From: Pelobates cultripes | Taxonomy: Eukaryota; Chordata; Amphibia; Anura; Pelobatidae | Length of the DNA stretch: 64,000 nt | Reading direction: 5' to 3' | NCBI GenBank assembly: GCA_933207985.1 | Contig: OW240913.1 | Span: 358,646,943 to 358,710,942 of the forward strand | In this document: piece by piece, positions 23,961-34,859 of the stretch | How positions within the stretch are numbered: the stretch's first letter is position 1 | How the letters are laid out: every line of letters begins with the position of its first letter | The notes under the pieces: generated by a model | Databases searched by the model: none | Seen by the model: only the letters and a program-made list of their open reading frames with translations | Told to the model about the DNA's origin: nothing | Made by a program: the position numbers and the translations under genes

Positions 23961-24570
23961 AGGAACACTATAGGATCAGGAAGACAAACATGTTTTCCTG
24001 ACCCTATAGCGTTAATACCACCATTTAGGTAGCTTGTCCTGTCCCTCAAAAGGTAATACAACTTACCATATTTCCGGCACTGGACCCACCCCAATCCACC
24101 TCCTTGCTGTCATCATCAGAATATATGAGTGGATTGAATGTATAAAGGCATTGGATTAGCTGAAATTAGCAAAGAGATGGGATGGGGCAGGGCCAAACGC
24201 AGGCTTGGCCAATCAGCATCTCCACATAGAGATGCATTGAATGAATGCATCTCTATGAGGAAAATTCAGCGTCTTCATGCAGAGCGTGGAGAAGCTGAAT
24301 GGCAGTGCTTTTGATTGGAAGATTTTAGAGGCTCAGTGCGCATGCCTGCTCTCTGCGCCCACAAAGGGAGGGGAACGGGGGGGGGAGAGAGTGAATGAAA
24401 GAGTATGAAGGGTGTGATTAAACAAATTTGTGGGGAGGGCTAAATTCAGCATGGGAGGGAGGCCAGGCAGGAGCTTCCCCTGCAGGTTCTGACTCAAGGG
24501 ACAAGCAGTTACATCTGTCGGCTGCGTTCAGTGAGTGCTGACGACTGACAGAAATTATGCACAGAATTCT
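23957..24570. mobile_element. TTAA-type MITE, right end missing
   Basis: It begins TTAAAGGAACACTATAGGATC and follows the same internal order as the split MITE at 10440-19740, including CCAATCAGCATCTCC and ATGCATCTCTATGAGG. I could not place the right terminus; the end given is approximate. Confidence 0.6.
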
Positions 24571-25281
24571 GGGCTGCCAAAGTCATGTGTGCAACTTGTT
24601 TAACCCCCTTTTTTGACAACTGGCTGCTATGAGATGTTCCGATGTCAGAATCCTTAGTACTGTGCTACCTGAGATATACTGTATCATTGTCAGTCTCACT
24701 CTATCCATCTATCTTTATATTGAGCATAAACAGAGCAAGTCCTGCTCCAATCCATTAATCATCAGCCATCTCCTCAGTCTGCTACTCATTATAACTTAGC
24801 TGCTGGATTTCCCCAAGGACAGAGAATCTTTATATAGACCATATCGCCCTTCCTTCACCCAGTTTCCAACGCACAGATTATTCTATAAATGATAAGCGCA
24901 CCGCCTATCAAACCTATAAAATAAAGACGGCATTTATATACGGTTGGCTTAGTCTTAGGCAGCTTATTTAGGAGATATGATTTATTATGAGTTTATTTTC
25001 TTATATATAGAAATGCTGTAGGAGACACTTTCAGGGTAGAGTAGGCCTTGGGGCTGCCCATAGAAGGTTTTAGAGCAGATGTTTCCTTCAGGTGAAAGAC
25101 AGTTAACACCTTGGTGGGCATGACCCTTTAGCACACAGCACTGCACAGTGGGTTGGTTGGAAATATAAACATTTCAATAGCAATATAGAGAGACAGAAAA
25201 ACAGGCTTTATGTGCCTTGGGGAAACCTTGTTTTGTATCAAACAACTAAAATGGTTTGATACAGAATCAGTGAGAGCAGGA
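24571..25281. other. Non-coding stretch
   Basis: No gene, tandem repeat or transposon end recognised. Confidence 0.4.
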
Positions 25282-25648
25282 TTAAAGGGACACTATAGTC
25301 AACAAAACAAATTTAGCTTAATGAAGCAGCTTTTGTGTACAGATCATGCCTCTGTGGAGTTAAATAACTTTTGGTTCTGCTTTTGCAGGCCTAGTTACAC
25401 CCTGGCTATGACTGACAAACACAAAAAAAAGTTTAATTTTCAACCAGATGTATTTTATTTTATAGTTTTTTTTAATCTCATACTCTGTAAATGTAACTTT
25501 AATTACATACAGGGGCTCCTGCAGGGTTTAGCAAACGATCAACAGAGCGGGAGATAATACATTTTAAATTAAACAGAATTTTCAATATAAATATAAGTAT
25601 AAACTTTAGATGACTTTTTATAGGAAGTGTTTAAGAAAACCAACAACG
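25282..25648. mobile_element. TTAA MITE family 1, interrupted by a pogo-like MITE
   Basis: It starts TTAAAGGGACACTATAGTC and has the family-1 interior (CCTGGCTATGACTGACA, then TTTTATAGGAAGTGTTTA). It stops abruptly at the next element. A related fragment with the same interior lies near 37045-37180. Confidence 0.65.
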
Positions 25649-25650
25649 TA

Positions 25651-26157
25651 CAGTGGGACCTCGGTTTACAAACGCCTCGGTTAACATAATTTTCGGTTTA
25701 CAAATGAAAATAAAGCCTCAGTTTACAAAAAGTTTTCGCAATACAAAGCAAGTTTCCCCAGGATGCATTGCACCTGGGAGGTTTATAGCACCGCACCCTG
25801 CATGCTGGAGCCTGTGGGTAGCACATGGCATCGAGAGTGGAGGTGTTGGAGCGGCTTTTGCATCATGTTTTGGTGCCATTCTTGAAATTGTTTGCAGTTG
25901 TTTTGGGACTTTTTGGTGCATTTCTCAAGCGGTGGAAAGGTAGGGAGCTGAGCTTTGTCGTTTGCATGCATTTTACTGTGTGTTCTGCCTTGTGGGTTGG
26001 TTTCCATGCCAGCTCATTTTGACTTTTTTCTGACCTCCAGAACGGATTCATTGGTTTTCTATGCATTCCTATGGGAAACCGCGTTTCGGTTTACAAATGT
26101 TTCGTAATAAGAAACGTTCCGGAGAACGCATTAAATTCATAAACCAAGGTCCCACTG
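25651..26157. mobile_element. Tc1/mariner (pogo-like) MITE
   Basis: It starts CAGTGGGACCTCGGTTTAC and ends ATAAACCAAGGTCCCACTG, inverted ends with few mismatches, flanked by the dinucleotide TA on both sides (25649-25650 and 26158-26159). TA target duplication and this kind of end fit the Tc1/mariner superfamily, probably pogo/Tigger. The 507-base element codes for no transposase. Confidence 0.85.
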
Positions 26158-26194
26158 TATATGCTTCTGCAATGGTAGTGTCTCTATGTGTGAA

Positions 26195-27185
26195 GTGGGG
26201 ATGAAGTGTGTGTCTGTGTGTATGCTGGGGATTTAGTATGTTTCTGTTTGCGTGCTGGGGATGTAGTATATGTCTGTGCGTGCTGGGGATGTAGCGTGTG
26301 TCTGTGTGTGCAGTGCAGCCTATACACTTACCTATACACTGTGTCTGTGTATATGCATGTGTGTCAGTGTTTGTACCTGTGTGTCTGTATCTGTATGTGT
26401 GTCAGTGATTGTATCTGTTTGTCTATGTATCTGCATGGGTGGCAGTGTTTGTGTGTCTGTATATCTGCATGTGTATCAGTGTGTCTGTGCAACTGTATGT
26501 GTGTCAGTATATGTATAAAAAACTGCCACACATGCAGATACTGACACACATACAGATGTACAGACACACTGATACGCCTGCAAATACACAGACATACACA
26601 CAGACACGTACAGACACTGACACATACATAAACACACACTGCCACACATGCAAATACACAGACATACAGATAAACATTACACACATACAGTATACACAAA
26701 CTACACACTACACACATACAGACACACACTACACATACACAAATACACACTACACACACACTCATACACACACTATACATACACAGAGACACACATAAAA
26801 ACTACAAACATTACACACATACACAGAGACACACATAAAAACTACAAACATTACACACATACAAGCACACAGTTACCCACACTATATACAGATACACACA
26901 CACACTACACACAGATACACACTACACACTACCCATACACAGATACACACACATTACACTCCTACAAACAGATAAACACACTACACATACACAGATACAC
27001 ACATACAAACACACACATACAGATACACACATACGAACACACAGATACCCACACTACACATACACACATACAAACACACAGATACACACACACACAAACA
27101 CACAGATACCCACACTACATACAGATACACACACATTACACACATACAAACAGATACACAAAAACACAATCACACACATTAAAAA
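26195..27185. repeat. Fold-back TG/CA satellite
   Basis: From 26195 to about 26515 the array is TG-rich (GTGTGTCTGTGTGTATGCTGG, CTGTATGTGTGTCAGT). After the spacer TATAAAAAACTGCC it continues as the complementary CA-rich array (ACTGACACACATACAGA, CACACATACAAACACACAG) to 27185. The two sides can pair. The long frames through it are artefacts of the repeat. Confidence 0.8.
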
Positions 27186-27530
27186 ATTAATCCACCCAGT
27201 AGGTTCTTACCTTCTGCTGACTGTAACACTTCCTCCCAGCTCTCAATGTGGATAGGAAGGGGCCCGGTTGTGCTGTTTAAGCGCCGCAGCGCACGACCGA
27301 TACCCTCATTGCACATGTCCATAGGGTGGCCCCAAGGGCATGGGCCACCCGATGGACCCTCACACAGGTTCCCAACCCGTGCGGTGCTCCTCCACCGCTG
27401 CCAAGGATTGGGAAATTCTGTTTTAGATCATGACAGGGGCGGCAAAATGCCCACCCCCACCCCGTCAGAGTCCCGCCTGGAGCCGTGGCTCCAGCATGGT
27501 CTATGGACGGGTCGGCCCTGGTGTAGGTAA
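27186..27530. mobile_element. Right part of a hAT-like element
   Basis: A GC-rich segment ends GGACGGGTCGGCCCTG, the form of a hAT right end (complement CAGGGCCGACCCGTCC). Satellite followed by a GC-rich right end matches the layout of the other two hAT elements here. The left end was not found. Confidence 0.45.
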
Positions 27531-27604
27531 ATTATTGCTGAACAAACATATATCTCAAATTCAAGGTTTTGTTTTGATTGGAACTTGTACAATTGCCTCC
27601 ATCA

Positions 27605-27833
27605 TTAACCCCTTAAGGGATTACCTTTTTCATATCAAGTGCACCCACACATGTTATATATAATTTTGTTCAAAAGAAATAGGGATTTCATTTCACAACA
27701 AATATTATATAATAACATCAAATATTAATTATTACAATTAAATAGTATATATATATAACATTTAATATAAATACAATCTAAAAAAGTGTGGGAAATGTTA
27801 TTTTCTTAGTTCTGCATGGCATTTTAACCCCTT
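27605..27833. mobile_element. Truncated TTAACCCCTTAAGG element
   Basis: It starts TTAACCCCTTAAGGGATTACC, and its following segment (AAGTGCACCCACAC, ATAGGGATTTCATTTCAC) is like that after 27930 in the neighbouring complete element. It was probably cut by insertion or deletion next to that element. Confidence 0.55.
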
Positions 27834-29482
27834 AAGGACGGAGCCAAATGTACACGTTGTGAACGAAACAAAATGTAAACAAAACGTGGCATTTGCGCTA
27901 CATGTCTGTCCAACCGTAATTCACCTTTTTTTTATTAAATGCACCCACCCTTATTATATATCATTTTATTCAGGGGAAACAGGGCTTTCATTTAATATCA
28001 AATATTTAGCTATAAACATAATTTAATATGAAAAAAATGGGAGAAAATAAGATTTTTTTTAATTTTTTTTGTTCTACATGACATTTTTGTATTTTTGTTC
28101 TACATGACATTTACATATTTGTATTCAGCAAAATCTCACGTGTAAAACAGAACCCCCTATGTACAGGTTTTATGGCATTTTGGGAAGTTACAGGGTCAAA
28201 TATAGCACATTACATTTGAAATTGAAATTCGCCAGATTGGTTACGTTGCCTTTGGGACTTTATAGTAGCCCAGGAATGAAATTTACACCCATAATGGCAT
28301 ATCATTTGCAATAGTAGACAACCCAAGGTATTGCAAATGGGGTATGTCCAGTCTTTTTTAGTAGCCATTTGGTCACAAACACTGGCCAAAGTTAGCATTG
28401 GTATTTGTTTGTGTGTGAAAAATGCAAAAAACGCCAATTTTGGCCAGTGTTTCTGACTAAGTGGTTACTAAAAAAGACTGGACATACCCCGTTTGCAATA
28501 CCTTGGGTTGTCTACTATTGCAAATGGTATGCCATCATAGGGGTAATTTTCATTCTTGGGCTACCATAGGGTCTCAAAGGCAACTACCCAATCTGGCAAA
28601 TTTTAATGTGAAAAAAATGAAACACAAGCCTTATATTTGACGCTGTAACTTTTGAAAACTCCATAAAACCTGTACATGAGGGGTACTGTTGTACTCGGGA
28701 GACTTCGCTGAACACAAATATTTGTGTTTCAAAACAGTAAAAAGTATCGCAGCAATAATATCGTCCGTGTAAGTGCTATTTGTGCGTGAAAAATGCAAAA
28801 AAACGTCACTTTTACTGGCGATATCATCCTTGTAATACATTTTACTATTTTGAAACACTAATATTTGTGTTCAGCGAAGTCCCCCGAGTAGACCAGTACC
28901 CCCCCATGTACAGGTTTTATGGTCTTGGAACGTTATAGGGTTAAATATAGTGCTAGCAAATTAAATTCCCTTTACTTTCGGCATGGGTAATTCCCTTACG
29001 CTAATGGTAATTAATTAAGATAACCAATTATGTAAAAATATTACATAAATATATATGTAGAATTAATATATGTATATATACGTATGTGAATATATATGTA
29101 TATATATATAATTTTTAAAAAAATATTTTTATTTATATATAGGTATATATATAGTGATATATACGTATATAATTATGAATATAGATATATATATTATTTC
29201 GTTCTACATGTAGTTTGATATAAATATATATTAATATCACAATACAGTTAGAACGAAATACCACACATCTATATATTTTTTTAATTATTTTTTTATTTTA
29301 TTTTTTAACGTATTTACATATTTAATTTTTATATTATATATAAATATATATATAACAATAATTATATATATATTTAATCAGTATCAGTCTACGTGTAATT
29401 TGATATTAATATATATATATAATTATATTTATATTAATAGTAAAATACACCTATACAGTGTATGGGTGTGTATGTGTATGTG

Positions 29483-29519
<37 letters not shown>

Positions 29520-29864
29520 TTAGATCATATATATATATGATCTAAGTATATATTATTATTTTTTTTACACTTACTTAACTTTTATTTATTTTATTTTCAG
29601 CCAGCAGGGGGACCACCTGTCATTACAGGCAGTCTCCCTGCTGGCAATGCTGCAGCCAGCTATCCCGGCTATGTGATTGTGAGGTCCTCGCAAGGACCTC
29701 ACTCTCACATGGCCGGGGGGACCGGAGGAGGAAGATCTGCCGCGGGGGACCGCCGGCGACCGGGTAAGTAAGGAAAGACCGGAGGTTGTACTATTACGCC
29801 CGGCGGCGTTTAGAGCTGCCTAAAATAGGGCGTAATAGTACGCTCTCTGGTCTTAAGGGGTTAA
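27834..29864. mobile_element. Large TTAA fold-back element, copy 1
   Basis: The element begins TTAACCCCTTAAGGAC and ends GGTCTTAAGGGGTTAA. It encodes nothing. In order it holds palindrome A (arms about 28208-28405 and 28432-28610), palindrome B (about 28660-28763 and 28820-28921), an AT-rich zone, a GC-rich zone with CAGCAGGGGGACCACCTG, and a terminal hairpin around ACTATTACGCCC / GGGCGTAATAGT (29789-29841). The same modules occur in reverse order at 59170-61070. Confidence 0.8.
29092..29560. repeat. AT-rich microsatellite zone
   Basis: Long TA and ATAT tracts, including an uninterrupted TA run near 29487-29517 and an ATATATGATCTAAGTATAT-type palindrome near 29520-29550. Confidence 0.85.
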
Positions 29865-30058
29865 CTGATAATGTCATAATACTTTTAGCCAGTGGCGTAC
29901 ACATGACCCATGGGGCCCCGGTGCGAAAATTGATCCGTGGGCCCCCCCCTCACCCCCGCGCTTACTCGGCGCGGGTTGGGGCCGCAACACATGGCGGTGG
30001 GCACCTGGTCGCAGGGGTTGCAGGGCTGCGACCCCGCGACCGCGGTATGCACACACAC

Positions 30059-30420
30059 TTAAAGGACCACTACAGACACCCAGATCACATCAGCTCAATG
30101 AAGTGGTCTGGGTGCCAGGTCCCTCTAATTTTAACCCTGCAGCTGAAAACATAGCAGTTTCAGAGAAACGGCTATGTTTCACCGAGGGTTAATCCAGCCT
30201 CTGGTGGCTGTCTCATTGACAGCTGCTAGAGGAGCTTCCGCGATTCTCACTGTGAAAATCACAGTGAGAAGACACTGAACGTCCATAGGAAAGCATTGAG
30301 TAATGCTTTCCTATGGGCGGTTTAAATGCGCGCGCGCGCCTCTTGCCGCGCATGTGCATTCGGAGCTGAGAGGCGGAGGGATCCCCAGCGCCAAGGGAGT
30401 CCGACGCTGGAGAAAGGTAA
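30059..30420. mobile_element. TTAA MITE family 2 fragment nested in hAT
   Basis: It starts TTAAAGGACCACTACAGACAC and continues with the family-2 interior (CAGCTCAATGAAGTGGTCTG, GCAGTTTCAGAGAAA). The right end is lost near the satellite. Confidence 0.65.
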
Positions 30421-30429
30421 ATGCTGAAG

Positions 30430-30800
30430 ACACACACACACACTCTCACGAACAGACGCATACACACAAGCTAACAGACACACACTGACAGAGACACACT
30501 CAATGACAGACATACATACACACTCACTTACAAAACATACACTTTCACTGACAAACACACACTCACTAACAGACATCAAACACACTCAGTAACACACACA
30601 CACAGTAACACACTCACTAGCAGACACACACCCAATAACAGACACACTCACTGACACACACACAAACACAAACAAACACACACACTAACACAAACACACA
30701 CAAACACACACACACACACTAACACACAAACACACACACTAACACACACTAACACACACACACTAACACACACACACTAACACACACACACACACACAGG
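30430..30800. repeat. CA-rich satellite
   Basis: Tandem ACACACACACTAACACACA-like units of variable length inside the second hAT element. Confidence 0.85.
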
Positions 30801-30810
30801 CGGGCGCGCG

Positions 30811-30950
30811 ATGGAGCACTCAGTGCTTCCTCTTCAGCTCCCTCGCGCGCCGCGTAGGGATGCCGGCGCCGGAAGATGACATCATCTTCCGGCTCCGGTA
30901 TCATTGCGGTGCGCGAGGGAGCTGAAGAGGAAGCACTGAGTGCTCCCTCG
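30811..30950. repeat. GC-rich perfect-arm hairpin
   Basis: The left arm, GGAGCACTCAGTGCTTCC then TCTTCAGCTCCCTCGCGCG, pairs with the right arm, CGCGAGGGAGCTGAAGA then GGAAGCACTGAGTGCTCC. Arms are about 36 bases; an inner CCGGAAGATGACATCATCTTCCGG palindrome (reported here as CCGGAAGATGAC with its complement) sits between them near 30868-30892. Confidence 0.85.
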
Positions 30951-31161
30951 CGCGCCCGCCTGCCTGCCCGACCGGCCACCCGGGGTCAGCAGGGCCAGCC
31001 TCAGGGGGGCCCTGGGGTGGCCGGCTCCTGGGCCCCCCAGGGGAAGAGGCTGGCCCTGGGCGTACATACCGGGTCGCAGGGGTGGCCGGGCCCCCTGGTG
31101 GGCCGGGCCCGGTCGCAGCCGCGACCCCTGCGACCCTGGTATGTACGCCACTGCTTTTAGC

Positions 31162-31356
31162 TTTTACTGCAGTAAAATACACATATTTACGTTCAGAGAT
31201 GTAAAAGTACCCCCTATGCCCAGGTTTTATGTAAAGTTACAGAGTCAAATATAGGGATTTCCCCTGTTCTGTGTTTACTAATTGAAATTTGCCAGATTGG
31301 TTATTTGCTTCAAAATGGGGTATGTCCAGTCTTTTTTAGTAGCCACTTAGTCACAA
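31162..31356. repeat. Fragment of the TTAA fold-back family
   Basis: Segments such as CAGGTTTTATG, GTTACAGAGTCAAATATAG and GGGGTATGTCCAGTC match the palindrome modules of the large TTAA elements. A CR1 tail follows it. Confidence 0.55.
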
Positions 31357-31668
31357 ACATAGAAACATAGAATGTGACGACAGATAAGAACCATTCAGCC
31401 CATCTAGTCTGCCCAATTTTCTAAATATTTTCATTAGTCCCTGGCTTTATCTTAAGTCTAGGATAGCCTTATGCCTATCCCACGCATGCTTAAACTCCCT
31501 CACTGTGTTAACCTCTACCACTTCAACTAGAAGGCTATTCCATACATCCACTACCCAAGTAATACCTCCTGATATTATTTTTAAACCTTTGTCCCTCTAA
31601 TTTAAGACTATGTCCTCTTGTTGTGGTAGTTTTTCTTCTTTTAAATATGGTCTCCTCCTTTACTGTGT
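31357..31668 (-). mobile_element. CR1 3' end fragment, subfamily B
   Basis: Read on the minus strand it ends with the CR1-type tail complementary to ATAGAAACATAGAATGTGACG. The same tail appears at 36163, 42388 and 55447. It is cut at about 31668 by the tail of the longer CR1 element, which apparently inserted into it. Confidence 0.75.
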
Positions 31669-31990
31669 TACATAGTTACATAGCTGAAAAGAGACTTGCG
31701 TCCATCAAGTTCAGCCTACCTCACATTTGCTTTTTGCTGTTGATCCAAAAGAAGGCAAAAAAAAACCAGTTTGAAGCACAATTTTGCAACAAGCTAGGAA
31801 AAAAATTCCTTCTTGACCCCAGAATGGCAGTCAGTTTTTTCCTTGGATCAGCAGTTATTACCCTACATTGAAAGATTATATCCTTGAATATTCTGTTCTT
31901 GCAAGTATGCATCTAGTAGCTGTTTGAACATCTGTATGGACTCTGATAAAACCACTTCTTCAGGCAGAGAATTCCACATCCTGATTGTTC

Positions 31991-33410
31991 TTACAGTAAA
32001 AAACCTTTCCTTTGCCTTAGACAAAATCTTCTTTCTTCCAGTCTAAACGCATGGCCTCGTGTCCTATGTAAAGTCCGGTTTGTGAATAGATTTCCACACA
32101 ATGGTTTGTATTGGCCCCGAATATATTTGTATAATGTTATCATATCCCCTCTCAGGTGACGTTTTTCTAAACTAACTAGGTTTAAATTTGTTAACCTTTC
32201 TTCATAGCTGATATGTTCCATTCCTTTTATTAATTTTGTAGCCCGCCTCTGCATTTTTTCTAGTGCCATAATATCCTTCTTTAGAACAGGTGCCCAAAAT
32301 TGCACAGCATATTCAATATGGAGTCTTACCAGTGATTTATAAAGAGGCAAAATGATATTCTTGTCCCGAGAATGAATGCCCTTTTTTAATGCATGACTAT
32401 ACCTTACTGGCCTTGGCCACTGCTGATTGACATTGCACATTGTTGCATAGTTTGTTGTCTATAACAATTCCCAAGTCCTTTTGGTGTGTTGTTATCCCTA
32501 ATTCGCTTCCATTAAGGGTATATGTTGCATGTGTATTCTTTACGCCGAAGTGCATAACTTTGCAGTTTTCAACATTAAATTTAATCTGCCATTTGAGTGC
32601 CCAGTCCCCCAGTCTATCTAAATCCCTCTGCAGCAAAGTAATATCTTGCTCACATTGTATTGTTTTACAAAGTTTTGTGTCATCTGCAAACACTGAAACA
32701 TGACTTTCAATGCGGTCTTCAAGATCATTTATAAACATGTTAAATAGAAGGGGTCCCAGAACAGACCCCTGAGGGACACCACTTGCCACCTCTGTCCAGC
32801 TTGAAAATTTACCATTAATGACAACTCTTTGTACTCTGTTTTTAAGCCAATGTTCTACCCAAGAACAAGCATTTTCATCTAGACCGATTTCCTTGAGTTT
32901 GAACACTAATCTATTGTGTGGAACTGTATCAAATGCCTTGGCAAAATCCAAATAGATCACATCCACTGCAACATCCTGATCTATACTTCTACTTACTTCT
33001 TCGTAGAACGCAATCAAGTTAGTTTGACATGACCTGTGCTTCATAAAACCGTGCTGATTTTTGCTGATAACCATGTTCTTCTCAAGGAATTCTTGAATAT
33101 TATCCCTTAATAACCTTTCAAATATTTTACCAGCCACAGACGTTAAGCTCACAGGTCTATAATTTCCAGGCAAGGATTTTGAACCCTTTTTGAATATAGG
33201 AACCACATCTGCCTTCCTCCAATCCTCCGGAACACTTCCTGAAAGAAAAGAATCTTGCAAGATTAAAAACAGAGGTTCACTTATTTCTACACTTAGTTCC
33301 TTAAGTACACGTGGATGGATACCGTCAGGCCCTGGAGCTTTGTTTATATTAACTTTCTTTAGTTGCTGCAGCACCTTGTCTTGAGTTAACCAATTACAAT
33401 TATTCTGCAA
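31991..33410 (-). pseudogene. CR1 ORF2 reverse transcriptase
   Basis: A 337-codon frame (32397-33410, minus) holds most of the RT: KAPGPDGIHPRVLKE, GNYRPVSLTSVAGKIFE, YLDFAKAFDTVPH (first catalytic Asp), [13 protein letters not shown] and VFADDTKL (the FADD catalytic box), then WQIKFNVENCKVMHFG. The thumb and C-terminal part (31991-32440) continues in another frame with LYKSLVRLHIEYAVQFWAP and RRATKLIKGM. The frameshift lies in 32397-32440. All catalytic residues of the palm are intact. Similarity to the C-terminal frame at 36249-36962 shows that both belong to CR1. Confidence 0.92.
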
Positions 33411-34655
33411 GTTTTAGTAGCAATCATTTGCACATCTATTGCCATGGGTTCTTCCTTAATATATACGGAGGAGAAATAGTTATTTAAAATTCCTGCCTTT
33501 TCCTGGTCTTCATTAACTAACACCCCCGTTTCAGTTTTTAGTGTACCTACACTTTCATTTTGTTTTTTTTTAGAATTTATGTACTTAAAAAATGCTTTGG
33601 GGTTGGTTTTGCTCTCTTTAGCTATCATTATTTCATTTTGAAGTTTAGCAAGTCTAATTGCCTTTTTGCACGCATTATTTGCATCCTTATATCTTTTATA
33701 AGATGCATCTGATTTGTCCGATTTAAATGCTTTAAATGCCCTTTTCTTAGTTGTAATCTCTTGTTTTACTTCTCTACTAAGCCACATTGGTTTTAATTTG
33801 TTTCTTTTATATTTATTTCCCAACGGTACATACTGAGAAATGTACCTTTGTAATATTTGTTGGAAGATGATCCATTTATCCTCAGTGTTCTTTTCACTAA
33901 AGAGTTTATGCCAGTCAATATATTGTAAAGCTTCCCTTAACTTATTGAAATTGGCCTTTTTAAAATTATATGTTTTAGTATTCCCCATGTGCTTTTGTTT
34001 TTTGAGTTTATTTCAAAGGACACTATATTGTGATCACTATTTCCCAAGTGCTCACCTACTTGAATGTTGGTCAAAAGATCAACGTTGTTTGTTAAAACCA
34101 GGTCCAGACAAGCATCCATTCTAGTTGGTGCTTGTACAAGTTGTGACATGAAGGTGTCATTTAACAAGTTTAAAAACCTAATTCCCTTTGCTGAGGCACT
34201 AGTCCCTCTGTCCCAATTTATATCCGGGTAATTAAAATCTCCAATAATTAAAGTGTTACCCAGATTTGCAGCTTTCTCAATTTGCTCAAACAGCTGTTGT
34301 TCCTCGTCAATATTAACATTAGGTGGTTTATAACATATCCCAACCAATAGTTGGTTTCCCTTCTTTTCCCCCAAGCAGATATTTACCCATAAAGCTTCCA
34401 CATTATCCTCCTCGCATTCCATTTGCTTAACATTTGGCTTTAAATCATGGATGACATACAAATATACCCCACCACCCTTCTTGTTTTTCCTACCCTTCCT
34501 AAATAACATATACCCATTTAAGTTAGCTGCCCAGTCATGTGTCTCATCCCACCATGTTTCAGTTATGCCTATTATATCATATTGTTTAGTGTTTGCTAAT
34601 GCCTCTAGTCCCCCATTTTGTTATTTAGGCTCCTTGCATTAGAAAGCATACATTT
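33390..34655 (-). pseudogene. CR1 ORF2 endonuclease and linker, broken
   Basis: This is the N-terminal part of ORF2. The endonuclease nicks the target DNA. Visible on the minus strand are ITETWWDE (about 34565-34590), KKGGGVYLYV, IGDFNYPDINW (near 34215-34250) and NSDHNIVSFE (near 34020-34050), which are conserved active-site blocks of AP-like endonucleases. The upstream block near 34640 is out of frame through a small deletion. The linker between endonuclease and RT (33386-33988) reads in a different frame and carries a lysine-rich segment; it is joined to neither side without a frame change. Confidence 0.85.
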
Positions 34656-34859
34656 AATATTATGTGTCACTTGTATATTTTGTGAATTTTCAACATTACA
34701 CAGCTTCTCTGTTCTGAGCTTGCCCCTGCCCCCATCTCCACCCCCCTTATACTGAGCTAATGCCCATCTCCTTTCTGTCCTATCTCCATTTTGTAGATTG
34801 CTATGACCCTCCCCCCTACTACTAGTTTAAAATCTCCTCCAACCTTCTAGCCATCCTAT

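Larger units (their letters stand above)
29890..31153. mobile_element. hAT-type element with 8-bp duplication CTTTTAGC
   Basis: It starts CAGTGGCGTACACA and ends TATGTACGCCACTG, with the same 8 bases CTTTTAGC on both sides (29882-29889 and 31154-31161). It is non-autonomous: it contains a nested TTAA-type MITE fragment (30059-30420), a CA-rich satellite (30430-30800) and a GC-rich hairpin. Its layout parallels the hAT element at 10703-19349. Confidence 0.9.

Noticed and set aside
26648..27190. 180-codon open frame and its neighbours on both strands
   Set aside because: All are translations of the TG/CA satellite; composition is entirely repeat-driven.
30876..31160. Several GC-rich overlapping frames
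   Set aside because: They lie in the hAT right end with its palindrome and overlap each other on both strands; no gene evidence.
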